64,000 nt of DNA from Spirochaetota bacterium (GTDB taxonomy: Bacteria > Spirochaetota > UBA4802 > JAFGJZ01). Below the pieces are notes generated by a model. It was not told the DNA's origin. It ran no database searches and saw only the letters and a list, made by a program, of their open reading frames with translations. The position numbers were made by a program, and so were the translations under genes. Numbering within the stretch: the first letter of the stretch is position 1; every line of letters starts with the position of its first letter. Of this stretch, positions 24,551 through 33,095 are shown in pieces. Location: NCBI GenBank assembly GCA_027858855.1, contig JAQIBV010000054.1:62001-126000 (forward strand). Direction: 5' to 3'.

Positions 24551-25888
24551 ATGATTATGGCAGAAAAAAAGGAAAAATCATTTGTTCTGGATACCAACGT
24601 GCTTTTGCACGATTACAATTCGATCTATAATTTTGAGGAGAACGATATTGTTATTCCAATTACCGTGCTTGAAGAGCTGGACCGGTTCAAGAAGGGGGAC
24701 GATCTGATTAATTTTCACGCTCGGGAATTTACCCGTGAGCTTGACCGGCTTTCTGGCGATCAGTTGTTTAACGGGGGAGTTCCTCTTGGTGAGGGGCTTG
24801 GTAAACTGAGTATCGAAACTGGTAAGGAGTTCTCGGTTCAGATGAAAAACTCTTTTCCCGAGAATACTCCAGATCATCGCATTCTTGCCATAGCAGAGCA
24901 TATTTCCTTAACACAGGCCGAGCGACAGGTTATTCTGGTAACAAAGGATATTAATCTTCGCATGAAAGCAAAATCGATGGGAGTAATGGCGGCTGATTAT
25001 GAAAGTGACAAGGTTCAGAATATTGATGAGCTTTATAAGGGGATACATACTGTTGAAAACTTTGACGATGATTTGATTTCAAAAATATATGAGGGCGATG
25101 AAGGTATTTCGTCCGAATCCGTTTCGATTGAGCCGTCTCCGTCTCCGAATCAGTATTATATTTTAAAGGGCAACAGATCGAGCGCGTTAGTTCATTATGA
25201 CCATCCGAATCAGCTTTTTAACCGTGTGCAAAAACAGAGGATCTATGGTATTGAACCGCGAAACGCGGAACAGACTTTCGCCTTTGATGCGCTTCTTCGT
25301 GAAGATGTGCAGCTGGTTTCTGTTACGGGAAAAGCAGGCACTGGCAAAACCCTTTTGGCCCTGGCCGCGGCAATTTATCAGAGAAAAAGGTTTACCCAGA
25401 TCTTTCTGGCACGCCCGATAGTTCCGCTTTCAAACAGGGATATAGGGTATCTTCCGGGTGATGCTAAAGAAAAAATCGGCCCCTATATGCAGCCACTGTT
25501 CGATAATCTGGATGTAATAAAAAACAGGTTCAGCCCAACCAGCAAAGATTATCAGAAGATTGAAGAGATGGTGAAGAACGAGAAGCTCATCATAACTCCT
25601 TTAGCCTATATAAGGGGAAGAAGCCTTTCAAATGTATACTTCATAGTGGATGAGGCTCAGAATCTTACACCCCATGAGGTTAAAACAATCATAACCCGCG
25701 CCGGAGAGGGCACCAAGATGATCTTTACCGGTGATATAGAACAGATCGATACTCCGTATCTGGATATGAAATCGAATGGCTTGTCATATCTTACCGATAA
25801 AATGATGGGCCAGGATATATTCGCACATATCAATCTGGTAAAAGGTGAACGAAGCTTCCTTGCCGAACTGGCCAGTAATTTGCTGTGA
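24551..25888 (+). CDS. phoH: PhoH-family protein with N-terminal PIN domain
   Basis: 445 residues. A PIN nuclease domain (about 8-150; 'KSFVLDTNVLLHDYNSI', 'VPITVLEELDRFK') precedes a PhoH ATPase domain (about 235-445) with Walker A 'GKAGTGKTLL', 'GYLPGDAKEKIGPYMQPL' and Walker B 'YFIVDEAQNLTPHE'. PIN-PhoH (PhoH2-type) proteins unwind and cut RNA and are linked to RNA turnover. The first ATG (24551) has GAGGG close upstream; the ATG two codons later is also possible. The gene stands alone. The 256-base gap before it shows no other feature. Confidence 0.9.
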   Translation: MIMAEKKEKSFVLDTNVLLHDYNSIYNFEENDIVIPITVLEELDRFKKGDDLINFHAREFTRELDRLSGDQLFNGGVPLGEGLGKLSIETGKEFSVQMKNSFPENTPDHRILAIAEHISLTQAERQVILVTKDINLRMKAKSMGVMAADYESDKVQNIDELYKGIHTVENFDDDLISKIYEGDEGISSESVSIEPSPSPNQYYILKGNRSSALVHYDHPNQLFNRVQKQRIYGIEPRNAEQTFAFDALLREDVQLVSVTGKAGTGKTLLALAAAIYQRKRFTQIFLARPIVPLSNRDIGYLPGDAKEKIGPYMQPLFDNLDVIKNRFSPTSKDYQKIEEMVKNEKLIITPLAYIRGRSLSNVYFIVDEAQNLTPHEVKTIITRAGEGTKMIFTGDIEQIDTPYLDMKSNGLSYLTDKMMGQDIFAHINLVKGERSFLAELASNLL

Positions 25889-26108
25889 AACATTTCCATA
25901 TATACCGACATCTTACGTTTACTACTCGATAAGATATTATAATTATATTAAAGTAAAACAAGATCGTAGTGGTAAGAAAAAAGGAGGCCGAATTGAAAAT
26001 TGGAGTATTTCAACTCGTGACAAACTTTCAATACAAGAAATGTATTAAGGGGGGTGAGGCATTTGCTCGCATCCTTTTTTCTTAAAAACATAGTGGAGCT
26101 ATGTTATC

Positions 26109-27461
26109 TCACATAAACCGCTTAACAAACTGATTCACATTGAATTTTCGTTTGCAGCCGGCCAGGTTCATGAAGCGAATGTAGCCAAAGACAGGGCGTT
26201 CGGACCAGGGGCGGTCGTGCAGGCCCCCAATGCTCCAGGCCACTCCAGCGTAGCCGTTGGGGTCTTCGCCGTCAAGGGAGTAGCGGTCGTTGAGGGTGAT
26301 TGCGGTATTGAAGGCCTCTTCGGGTGAAGCGCTCCACTCCAGAATCTTTTTAGCCCAGTACATTCGTAAATAGCAGTGCATCTTGCCTGTTTGTACCATC
26401 TGCCTTTGAGCAGCGTTCCAGAGTTCGTCGTCGGTTTCGCCGTTTTCGAAACGGTCAAAGCTGTAGTTGTATTCACGCAGATCACCCCGGTGAAAATCAA
26501 GTGTCCGTTTTCCCCAGTCGGGAATGCCCTTGAGTGAGTCGTAGTTGCTGTTATAATAGATAAAGTTTTCTGAAAGTTCGCGGCGAATTACCAGTTGGTC
26601 GTAAAATTTTTCGCTGCCTTCCGTGCTAATTTGAGATTTTATCAGTTCGTTTACAATGTGGTGAACGGAGATCTGCCCAAAGTGGATGTATGGCGAAAGT
26701 TCCGAGAGAACATCGCGGTTAGGGTCACGATCGTCTGTGGCATAGTTGCCAATTTTTTCTGTTAAAAAGATCTTCAACCTTCGTTTTGCTTCAGTAGTAC
26801 CGGGAACGAATGGATGACTGCTTGATCCACGGCTGCTGACTGAAAGTGTTCGTATCAGTGTTTCGGTGTCGGGGAGCGGATTTGGATTGGAGGCGTTGCC
26901 TTTTTTTAAGCGTGGTACAGGTGCAACATAATTGTCGATAATGCGGTTATGTTTAAGTCGCAGGGTGTGTGCCGAATACTCCTGTTTCGGGCTTACGCTA
27001 CGACATGGGATAATGTTGCGCGCATCTGTTTCATATATTGGAATTGTAAGCTCTTGAGCGAGTCGTTTTTTTATAGTACGGATATGTCGCAGGGGGTTAA
27101 AGTCAGTAAACAGAGCCGCGGCATTATGTTCGGTGCAGTATTGGGTGATTGTCCGAACTGGTTCGCCTGTAAGAATTGTCATTGGCAGTAACAGCCTGTT
27201 GGCCTGTTTAACAGTTTCGGTCAGCCCGTCAAGCATGAAGCGGTAATGGCGTTCTTCCCTTTCACCACCATAGTGATGAAGAATGAAAATTATAACCAGA
27301 TCCCGTTTTAATATAGACGCTGCTTTTTGTGCAGCTAAAAGTGTGTAGTTGTTATGAAGTCGTTGTTCGCGTTCCATCCAGCAGATAACCGAACCGCTTC
27401 CAAAAGTTCCGTCCGAAAGTAAAATGGTGCGTGAATCGTTTATAATCTCTTCTGTTTTCAT
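26109..27461 (-). CDS. phr: Class II deoxyribodipyrimidine photolyase
   Basis: Repairs UV-induced cyclobutane pyrimidine dimers using light and FADH. 450 residues: N-terminal Rossmann-like antenna domain and helical FAD domain. The C-terminal blocks 'MHCYLRMYWAKKILEWS', 'TLNDRYSLDGEDPNGYAG' and 'WSIGGLHDRPWSERPVFG' are diagnostic of class II enzymes (the class found in some bacteria, archaea and animals) rather than E. coli-type class I. A photolyase suggests exposure to light in at least part of the life cycle, unlike a strict gut resident. It starts three bases after the phosphopantetheinyl transferase stop. Confidence 0.93.
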   Translation of the reverse strand: MKTEEIINDSRTILLSDGTFGSGSVICWMEREQRLHNNYTLLAAQKAASILKRDLVIIFILHHYGGEREERHYRFMLDGLTETVKQANRLLLPMTILTGEPVRTITQYCTEHNAAALFTDFNPLRHIRTIKKRLAQELTIPIYETDARNIIPCRSVSPKQEYSAHTLRLKHNRIIDNYVAPVPRLKKGNASNPNPLPDTETLIRTLSVSSRGSSSHPFVPGTTEAKRRLKIFLTEKIGNYATDDRDPNRDVLSELSPYIHFGQISVHHIVNELIKSQISTEGSEKFYDQLVIRRELSENFIYYNSNYDSLKGIPDWGKRTLDFHRGDLREYNYSFDRFENGETDDELWNAAQRQMVQTGKMHCYLRMYWAKKILEWSASPEEAFNTAITLNDRYSLDGEDPNGYAGVAWSIGGLHDRPWSERPVFGYIRFMNLAGCKRKFNVNQFVKRFM

Positions 27462-27464
27462 GAT

Positions 27465-28148
27465 TTACCAGATTAGTGAAAACAGATGTTCATTGTCAAG
27501 AGCGATGCTCTGTTTCCTAAGGTCGAGGGGGCTTCCTCTGTAATAGAGTGTATCGTTCAGATACTCGACATCCTTTATTGTTTCGTGAAAACCCCGGCGT
27601 ATGTATTTCAGGTATGCCTCTTTCATTGTCCATGTTGTATAAATTTCAGAACTGTTTAGAGCCTGTTTCCGCTCCCTGTCAGAGAACGAGACCGAGAGTA
27701 TGTGGTTAATGGTGCTGCTGTTAATCGGTTCCATCTTTTCTATGTCGAGCCCTACAGCCGAGTTTATTGCATTCAGGGCGCAACCGGCAAAGTTTCCTGA
27801 GTGGGATATTGAAAAGGATATATTGTGATCTGATTCAAGCAGAGGGGCGCCATCGGGTTCATAGCAGACAGTAACACGAATCGCGTCTGTTTCGCAGGTT
27901 GTGGATATGAGCTTTTTAACACAGATCCGTCCACAGATCCACTCAATCTGTTTTTTCATCGCCTTGAAGTTATTAATTGTTGTAATCTCATTTTCGGTGA
28001 AGATTGAAAGAGCAGGCTCGTCAGCTGGAAAATAGTGTGGGCCGGATGTCCGAAACCCCGGGGCCAGACTCGGAAAGTTATTAGTCACAAATTCTGGAAT
28101 GTTAATGAACAGTAATTTGACGGTATCAATCTGTAAGGTCTGAAACAT
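27465..28148 (-). CDS. 4'-phosphopantetheinyl transferase (Sfp type)
   Basis: Transfers phosphopantetheine from CoA to a Ser of carrier proteins. 227 residues with the Sfp signatures: magnesium-binding 'VGLDIEKM', then 'SFSDRERKQ' and 'TWTMKEAYLKYIRRG' (W-x2-K-E-A-x2-K). Its size fits the Sfp/HetI class that acts on fatty-acid, polyketide or peptide synthases rather than the short AcpS. No synthase cluster is in view, so it may serve the housekeeping acyl carrier protein. GGAG precedes the ATG. The operon with the photolyase has no obvious functional link. Confidence 0.88.
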   Translation of the reverse strand: MFQTLQIDTVKLLFINIPEFVTNNFPSLAPGFRTSGPHYFPADEPALSIFTENEITTINNFKAMKKQIEWICGRICVKKLISTTCETDAIRVTVCYEPDGAPLLESDHNISFSISHSGNFAGCALNAINSAVGLDIEKMEPINSSTINHILSVSFSDRERKQALNSSEIYTTWTMKEAYLKYIRRGFHETIKDVEYLNDTLYYRGSPLDLRKQSIALDNEHLFSLIW

Positions 28149-28267
28149 AATGCTCCTGCTTTTATGTCTTTGGATATTTTGACGATCGTTTATTAATCAG
28201 TCTGTAATAATAAGTAGAAAAAAGAAAGTCATTTTATCATAGACCCGTAATGGTACTCGAAAGGGGA

Positions 28268-28300
28268 GATGTAGAAGAGATGGGGGATCTCTTCTACATC
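28268..28300. terminator. Strong hairpin after the acidic lipoprotein gene
   Basis: A perfect 13-base stem (28268-28280 with 28288-28300) and a seven-base loop lie 23 bases after the lipoprotein stop on the minus strand. The tail there is only pyrimidine-rich (CTCCCCTTT), so termination is likely but may be incomplete. Confidence 0.65.
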
Positions 28301-28322
28301 GTAATTCAAGGAAGATTTACAA

Positions 28323-30179
28323 TTAAGCTTTAGCCGTTTGTCTTTTATGGTAAACAGAAAGACCGGCGCCTATTGAGGCAAAGAAAATAAGAAGTATGAT
28401 AACCAACAACCGGTTGCCCTCGCTTGTACCTAGCAGGTAGGCACTTAATGCAGAACCTTCGTAGGCACCAAGTTTTTTTAACTGAATCTGTTTTAGTTCC
28501 ATTATGACATCTTCATCGCCGTCATTGATCCACGTTATGTAGATTCGCGTGTTTCCTCCGGCAAGGTTGATATTTGAATTTCCGGCTTTGAACATCCTGT
28601 CGCTAGCGTTAATCGAGACCAGATCATTTTCTCCGGTAGAGGAGCTGACTTCCAGTTCAAACTTTTTGAATTTAGATGTCAGTTCTCCGTGATTTTTAAC
28701 CCAGAGTATAACCTTGTATTTCCCTTTTTCAAGGTTCGGAAAGTCAAACGCTATTGCTCCACCTGGTTGATAGGTAAAGGCTCCGTCCCGGGTCCAGTAA
28801 AAGCCGTCGTCAATAGCAGCATATTGAAATGCAGTGCGTACATCGGCTTTCAGGTGTTGATCTAACAGTTGACGATCGCTTGCAGAGGTTTTGTTTAACA
28901 GAATACCTTTTATCTGAATATTGGTATCGTACATACCCTCTTCATAATAATCATTTGTCCATTCAAGAGTCAAATTGTTTGAACCGGCTTTAAGGTGTAC
29001 AAGAGCGGTACCTTTCTGATAGGTGTCTTCTGATGCTGGTATAAGAATTCCGCCCACACTGTTACCTGACTCATCATATACAGTAAGGTTGAAGAATTGA
29101 TAATCTTCAGGTAATGATCCATAAACGTTTTTTGCAATTACACTTAGTGAGTAGTAACCGTTCTCGCCAACATCAGAGATAGAAACATTGAGTCGTTGAT
29201 TTGCTTGTGCGGCATAAATTCCGCTTTGCTCGTCGCTGTAACCAATCTTGTTTCGTATCTCTGCAATTGCATCTTTTACCCGTTCCAGTTGTTTCAGCTG
29301 AGCCTCTTTCGCTTTAGGGTTTTGTAATCTGTCGATACGGGCTATTATCTCTTCGGCTCGTGCTACCAGGTTATTCAGATCTTCAATCAGTTCGGTATAT
29401 TCAGGGTTGTTTGCAAGTTCCTGTTCGGGTACCTGAAACCAGTTGCTGCCGTCTTCAGTGATTACTTCAATTGTGGAATCACCAAGAAGAATTTCCGCTT
29501 CATCTGTAAGTGAGGCCTGCTCCTCTTCTGTATCAGTAGTTGGGTCATCAATGGTACCATCCGGCTCAGAGTCGGCAAGGAGTTCTTCTGTTGTAACAGG
29601 ATCAGCTGGTTCTTCGGATTCAGCTTCAGGCAAAATGTCAGCTTCGTTATCTTCGATATTATCGGCACTGTTATCTGCAAGAGATGTTTCATCTGAAGAG
29701 TCTGTTTCGGTGGCGATCTCTTCTGCAGATTCCTCTGGTTGAGCTGTTTCTGAATCAGATGGTTCTGTAGCAGCTAAATCTTCATTAGTGGTGTCGTCTG
29801 AAGTATCGTTTTCTGTTTCAGTTGCCAATTCTGTTTCTGCTGCCGGTTCGTCTGCGGGTTCATCAGTTGCGGCGGTCTCATCAGTTTCAGGAAACGCCGT
29901 TTCGATCTCTATGATTGTTTCAGCCTCTTCAAGAACAGTCTCTTCATTTATGATAGCTTCATTTTCAGTGGAATCGTTATCCGTTGTGGCCGGAGTTGAC
30001 GTTTCAACTTCGGAACCTTTTGCCGGCTCCTTAACGGTGTCTTGCTCGGCTGTATTGGATGGTGAAGATTCAGGTTCGCCGACTTTTGCTTTTCCTGAAC
30101 CGCTTCCTTCGCAACCGCTGGCAAAAACTAATAGCAGGCCTGTTATGATGGCTATGAGAATAGGTAGTGATTTTTTCAT
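28323..30179 (-). CDS. Acidic lipoprotein with C-terminal membrane helix
   Basis: 618 residues from the ATG preceded by AGGAGG; an in-frame ATG 39 bases upstream lacks one. Order of parts: lipoprotein signal ending 'FASGC' (Cys23); ~200 residues almost entirely Glu, Asp, Thr, Ala and Ser (about 30-235); a helical coiled-coil segment with 'LVARAEEIIARIDRLQNPKA' (about 255-315); two beta-sandwich domains resembling carbohydrate-binding or galactose-binding folds (about 320-570, both with 'R.Y..W.NDG/YEEG'-like endings); and a C-terminal membrane helix 'LLVIILLIFFASIGAGLSVY' followed by 'HKRQ'. Having both a lipid anchor and a C-terminal helix is unusual. I do not recognise the protein; a surface or periplasmic role is inferred. 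Confidence 0.65.
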   Translation of the reverse strand: MKKSLPILIAIITGLLLVFASGCEGSGSGKAKVGEPESSPSNTAEQDTVKEPAKGSEVETSTPATTDNDSTENEAIINEETVLEEAETIIEIETAFPETDETAATDEPADEPAAETELATETENDTSDDTTNEDLAATEPSDSETAQPEESAEEIATETDSSDETSLADNSADNIEDNEADILPEAESEEPADPVTTEELLADSEPDGTIDDPTTDTEEEQASLTDEAEILLGDSTIEVITEDGSNWFQVPEQELANNPEYTELIEDLNNLVARAEEIIARIDRLQNPKAKEAQLKQLERVKDAIAEIRNKIGYSDEQSGIYAAQANQRLNVSISDVGENGYYSLSVIAKNVYGSLPEDYQFFNLTVYDESGNSVGGILIPASEDTYQKGTALVHLKAGSNNLTLEWTNDYYEEGMYDTNIQIKGILLNKTSASDRQLLDQHLKADVRTAFQYAAIDDGFYWTRDGAFTYQPGGAIAFDFPNLEKGKYKVILWVKNHGELTSKFKKFELEVSSSTGENDLVSINASDRMFKAGNSNINLAGGNTRIYITWINDGDEDVIMELKQIQLKKLGAYEGSALSAYLLGTSEGNRLLVIILLIFFASIGAGLSVYHKRQTAKA

Positions 30180-30410
30180 TGTGTGCCTCCTGGTCTGAAT
30201 ATAAAAACAGTAAAACATTTTCTGACATAATCATGGTCTTGATTAAGATAAGTATTTTTACTTCAAAATCATGTTTTCTTCTCTTTCATTTCCCGCTTTT
30301 AATGGGAAAATTAGATTTTTTTTGCTCTTGCCCCGCCTGAACGGGATAACCTAAAACATTTTAAAGTCTAATATTAATATAGCACAATAAGTAAATAAAA
30401 GCAACTAAAA

Positions 30411-30440
30411 AAAAGCCCGTTGGGGCTTTTGAGGGTTTTT
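30411..30440. terminator. Hairpin terminator in a gene-free stretch
   Basis: AAAAGCCC and GGGCTTTT (30411-30418 with 30423-30430) enclose GTTG; T runs lie on both sides, the better one on the minus strand. It sits in the 556-base gap 30180-30735 with no coding gene just upstream on either strand that it would serve, so it may end a small RNA. A weak promoter-like pair (TTGACG at 30522, ATAAAA at 30545) lies between it and nfnA on the plus strand. Nothing else is seen in the gap. Confidence 0.6.
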
Positions 30441-30735
30441 TTTTAGTTTAGCTGGTGATTCCTGATTTTTATTAAGAAAATTATTTTTATAACTGTGTTA
30501 TTATCAATATATCGATCGGTTTTGACGCCAAAAAAAAGGGTTGCATAAAACGTGTGAAATAATCACTTTGAAATTACAGGTAAATTAGTGGTTATCTTCT
30601 ATTAAAAAGTCGGATATTATTTATCGCTTATCCATATTATAGGCAATTTGTAATTATTCGGTTTTATGATATTGTTATGTAAAAAAATGAAGATTAGTCT
30701 GGTGAGGCCTGAAGTTAAATAAACAGGAATTACAT

Positions 30736-31569
30736 ATGTATAAAATTATTGAGAAGTATTCGCTTGCCCCGCAGATAGAATTTGCGCGGATTAAGGCTCC
30801 GATGATATCAAAAAAGGCCGAACCGGGACAGTTTCTTATTGTTGTCGCGTGTGAAAAGAGTGAACGCATTCCTTTAACAATCGCGGATTTTGACCGTGAA
30901 GAGGGCTCTGTTTCTATTGTTTTCCAGAAAATGGGAAAGGGAACACATAAAATTGCAGATTTTAAGGCAGGAGAGTCGTTCCATGCTGTGCTTGGCCCAC
31001 AGGGCAACCCAACTGAAATTGAAGGTGAAAAAAATATTGTTGTAATCGGTGGAGGCATCGGTGTTGCCCCCGTTTACCCTATCGCGCGCAAGTTTCACGA
31101 GAATGGAGTTCATGTTACCTCAATCATAGGGTATCGAGGAAAAGACTTTCTCTTTTGGGATGATAAACTTGCAGCTGTTTCTAATGAAATGAAAATAACC
31201 ACTAATGATGGTTCTGTTGGCCATAAAGGTTTTGTAACTGATGTACTTCAGCAGATGATAGACAACAAGGAGCCAATTGACCGTGTAATTGCCATTGGAC
31301 CTCCGATAATGATGAAGGCTGTTGCTGATGTGACTCGCCCTCATGGTATTGCTACAACTGTAAGTCTGAATTCCCTGATGGTGTGTGGAATGGGAATGTG
31401 TGGTGCATGTCGGGTAACCGTTGGTGGCGAAGTGAAATTCACCTGTATGGACGGGCCGGAGTTTGACGCTCATAAGGTAGATTTTGCTGAGTTGATGCAG
31501 CGACTTGGAATGTATAAAGATTTAGAAAAAGATGCGCATGATGAATATAAGGGAGATAGTAATGAGTGA
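30736..31569 (+). CDS. nfnA: NADH-dependent ferredoxin:NADP oxidoreductase small subunit (NfnA/SudB-like)
   Basis: 277 residues of the PyrK/FNR-like family: FAD-binding beta barrel (about 1-95, 'EPGQFLIVV'), NAD-binding Rossmann part (about 100-210, 'IVVIGGGIGVAPVYPIA'), and a C-terminal [2Fe-2S] motif C-x4-C-x2-C-x11-C beginning 'CGMGMCGAC'. With the glutamate-synthase-like subunit next door it forms NfnAB, which couples NADH and reduced ferredoxin to NADP+ reduction by electron bifurcation or confurcation. In older literature the same pair is called sulfide dehydrogenase. It would supply NADPH in this anaerobe and could exchange electrons with the ferredoxin pool used by nitrogenase. Confidence 0.9.
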   Translation: MYKIIEKYSLAPQIEFARIKAPMISKKAEPGQFLIVVACEKSERIPLTIADFDREEGSVSIVFQKMGKGTHKIADFKAGESFHAVLGPQGNPTEIEGEKNIVVIGGGIGVAPVYPIARKFHENGVHVTSIIGYRGKDFLFWDDKLAAVSNEMKITTNDGSVGHKGFVTDVLQQMIDNKEPIDRVIAIGPPIMMKAVADVTRPHGIATTVSLNSLMVCGMGMCGACRVTVGGEVKFTCMDGPEFDAHKVDFAELMQRLGMYKDLEKDAHDEYKGDSNE

Positions 31570-32956
31570 TCGTTTTACAGCAATTCATATGAAAGAACAG
31601 CCGGCAGAGGATCGCCGCAAAAACTTTTCGGAAGTCCCCTGTGGTTATACAGAGGAAGAGGCGATCCTTGAGGCGAATCGATGTCTTCAGTGTAAAAACG
31701 CACCATGTATTGAAGGGTGTCCTGTTGCGATTGATATCCGCTCTTTTATCGGCCACCTTCAAAAACGAGAATTTGATAAAGCAATTAACAAGATATATGA
31801 AGCTGATATTCTACCCTGTGTAACAGGGCGGGTGTGTCCTCAGGAGAGCCAGTGTCAGGCTCGATGTGTGCTTGATAAAAAGGGTGATGCTGTTTCAATA
31901 GGCAGCCTTGAGCGTTACGTTGCAGACCGCGATCTTGATCGCAGGCGTGAAGCATTGAAAGATGCTCCTGTTGATGTGAGTGGGAAGACAAAGGTTGCGG
32001 TTATTGGTTCAGGCCCAGCCGGAATTGCCTGCGCAGCTGATCTTAACCGTTACGGATATGACGTTACAATCTTTGAGGCTTTCCACAAGGCTGGTGGTGT
32101 ATTAACATATGGAATTCCAGAATTTCGTCTTCCTAAGGCAATTGTAGATGTAGAGATTAATTCGCTTGTTCAGACTGGTGTCAAGCTGGTTCCCAATGCT
32201 CTGACCGGTCGTTCGTTTACAATAGACGAACTAATGGCTGAAGATTACAAGGCTGTCTTTGTCGGTTCGGGAGCGGGGCTTCCCCAGTTTATGAATATTC
32301 CCGGAGAAAATCTGAATAATGTCTACTCGGCAAATGAGTTTTTAACTCGTGTGAACCTGATGAAGGCTCATCGCTATCCTGAATATGATACGCCGGTTAA
32401 ACATGGAAAAAACTGTGCTGTAATTGGTGGTGGTAATGTAGCGCTTGATGTCGCTCGTACTGCGATACGCCTTGGAAGTGAAAAAGTCTATCTGATTTAC
32501 CGACGCTCACAGGAAGAGATGCCAGCCCGGCATGAAGAGATTCGTCATGCTCTTGAAGAGGGGATGGAGCTTTTAGCATTAACAAATCCGGTAGCCTATC
32601 ATGGTGATGAATCTGGTTTTCTTGAAAAAATCGAGTGTGTAAAGATGGAGCTTGGAGAGCCTGATGATTCTGGTCGACGCCGTCCGATAGTTAAAGAGGG
32701 TTCAAACTTCTTTATTGAGGCTGATGTTTGTGTTGTTTCGGTAGGTTCTACTCCGAATCCGTTGATTGCGATGACAACACCTCTTCTTGAAACTACGAAG
32801 TGGGGAACAATCAAAGTTGATGATAACGGTATGACAACCATGCCGGGTGTATTCGCCGGTGGTGATATTGTAACGGGTGCTGCTACAGTTATTACTGCAA
32901 TGGGTGCCGGTCGAACGGCTGCCGCATCCATGCACGAATATATTAAAAAATTATAA
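31562..32956 (+). CDS. nfnB: NfnB / glutamate synthase-like flavoprotein subunit
   Basis: 464 residues; belongs to the NADPH-dependent glutamate synthase small-subunit family. The N-terminal Cys clusters 'CLQCKNAPCIEGCPV' and 'CPQESQCQARC' bind [4Fe-4S] centres; 'VIGSGPAGIACA' binds FAD and 'CAVIGGGNVALDVA' binds NAD(P). The translation start is the ATG at 31562, which has GGGAG upstream and overlaps the last eight bases of nfnA; an in-frame ATG 30 bases earlier is deeper in nfnA. The overlap implies fixed stoichiometry of the heterodimer. No large glutamate synthase subunit is adjacent, which favours NfnB over GltD. Confidence 0.9.
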   Translation: MSDRFTAIHMKEQPAEDRRKNFSEVPCGYTEEEAILEANRCLQCKNAPCIEGCPVAIDIRSFIGHLQKREFDKAINKIYEADILPCVTGRVCPQESQCQARCVLDKKGDAVSIGSLERYVADRDLDRRREALKDAPVDVSGKTKVAVIGSGPAGIACAADLNRYGYDVTIFEAFHKAGGVLTYGIPEFRLPKAIVDVEINSLVQTGVKLVPNALTGRSFTIDELMAEDYKAVFVGSGAGLPQFMNIPGENLNNVYSANEFLTRVNLMKAHRYPEYDTPVKHGKNCAVIGGGNVALDVARTAIRLGSEKVYLIYRRSQEEMPARHEEIRHALEEGMELLALTNPVAYHGDESGFLEKIECVKMELGEPDDSGRRRPIVKEGSNFFIEADVCVVSVGSTPNPLIAMTTPLLETTKWGTIKVDDNGMTTMPGVFAGGDIVTGAATVITAMGAGRTAAASMHEYIKKL

Positions 32957-32990
32957 AGATCTTTTAAAAATTTTTCGAGCTGTTCCATAC

Positions 32991-33018
32991 AAAAAACACC
33001 TAAGTTGGTGTTTTTTGT
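32991..33018 (+). terminator. Terminator after nfnAB
   Basis: A ten-base stem, AAAAAACACC with GGTGTTTTTT (32991-33000 with 33007-33016), has a six-base loop and a built-in T run. It lies 35 bases after the nfnB stop. Confidence 0.88.
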
Positions 33019-33095
33019 TGCTTATAAACCGATATGAGGATCATCTTACAAGAGGGAAATAAATACATAAATGCTGTTTTTGTAAGGAGTCGCAT

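Noticed and set aside
29443-30198. Plus-strand frames rich in Ser/Val opposite the acidic lipoprotein
   Set aside because: They are the antisense of the repetitive Glu/Thr/Ala codons and have no ribosome sites or domains.
30551-30567. CRP-like site (TGTGA...TCAC) before nfnA
   Set aside because: The spacer is five bases instead of six and the last position does not match, so it is not a credible CRP box.
31532-31561. Earlier in-frame start for nfnB
   Set aside because: It would overlap nfnA by 38 bases and lacks a ribosome site, whereas the ATG at 31562 has GGGAG upstream.
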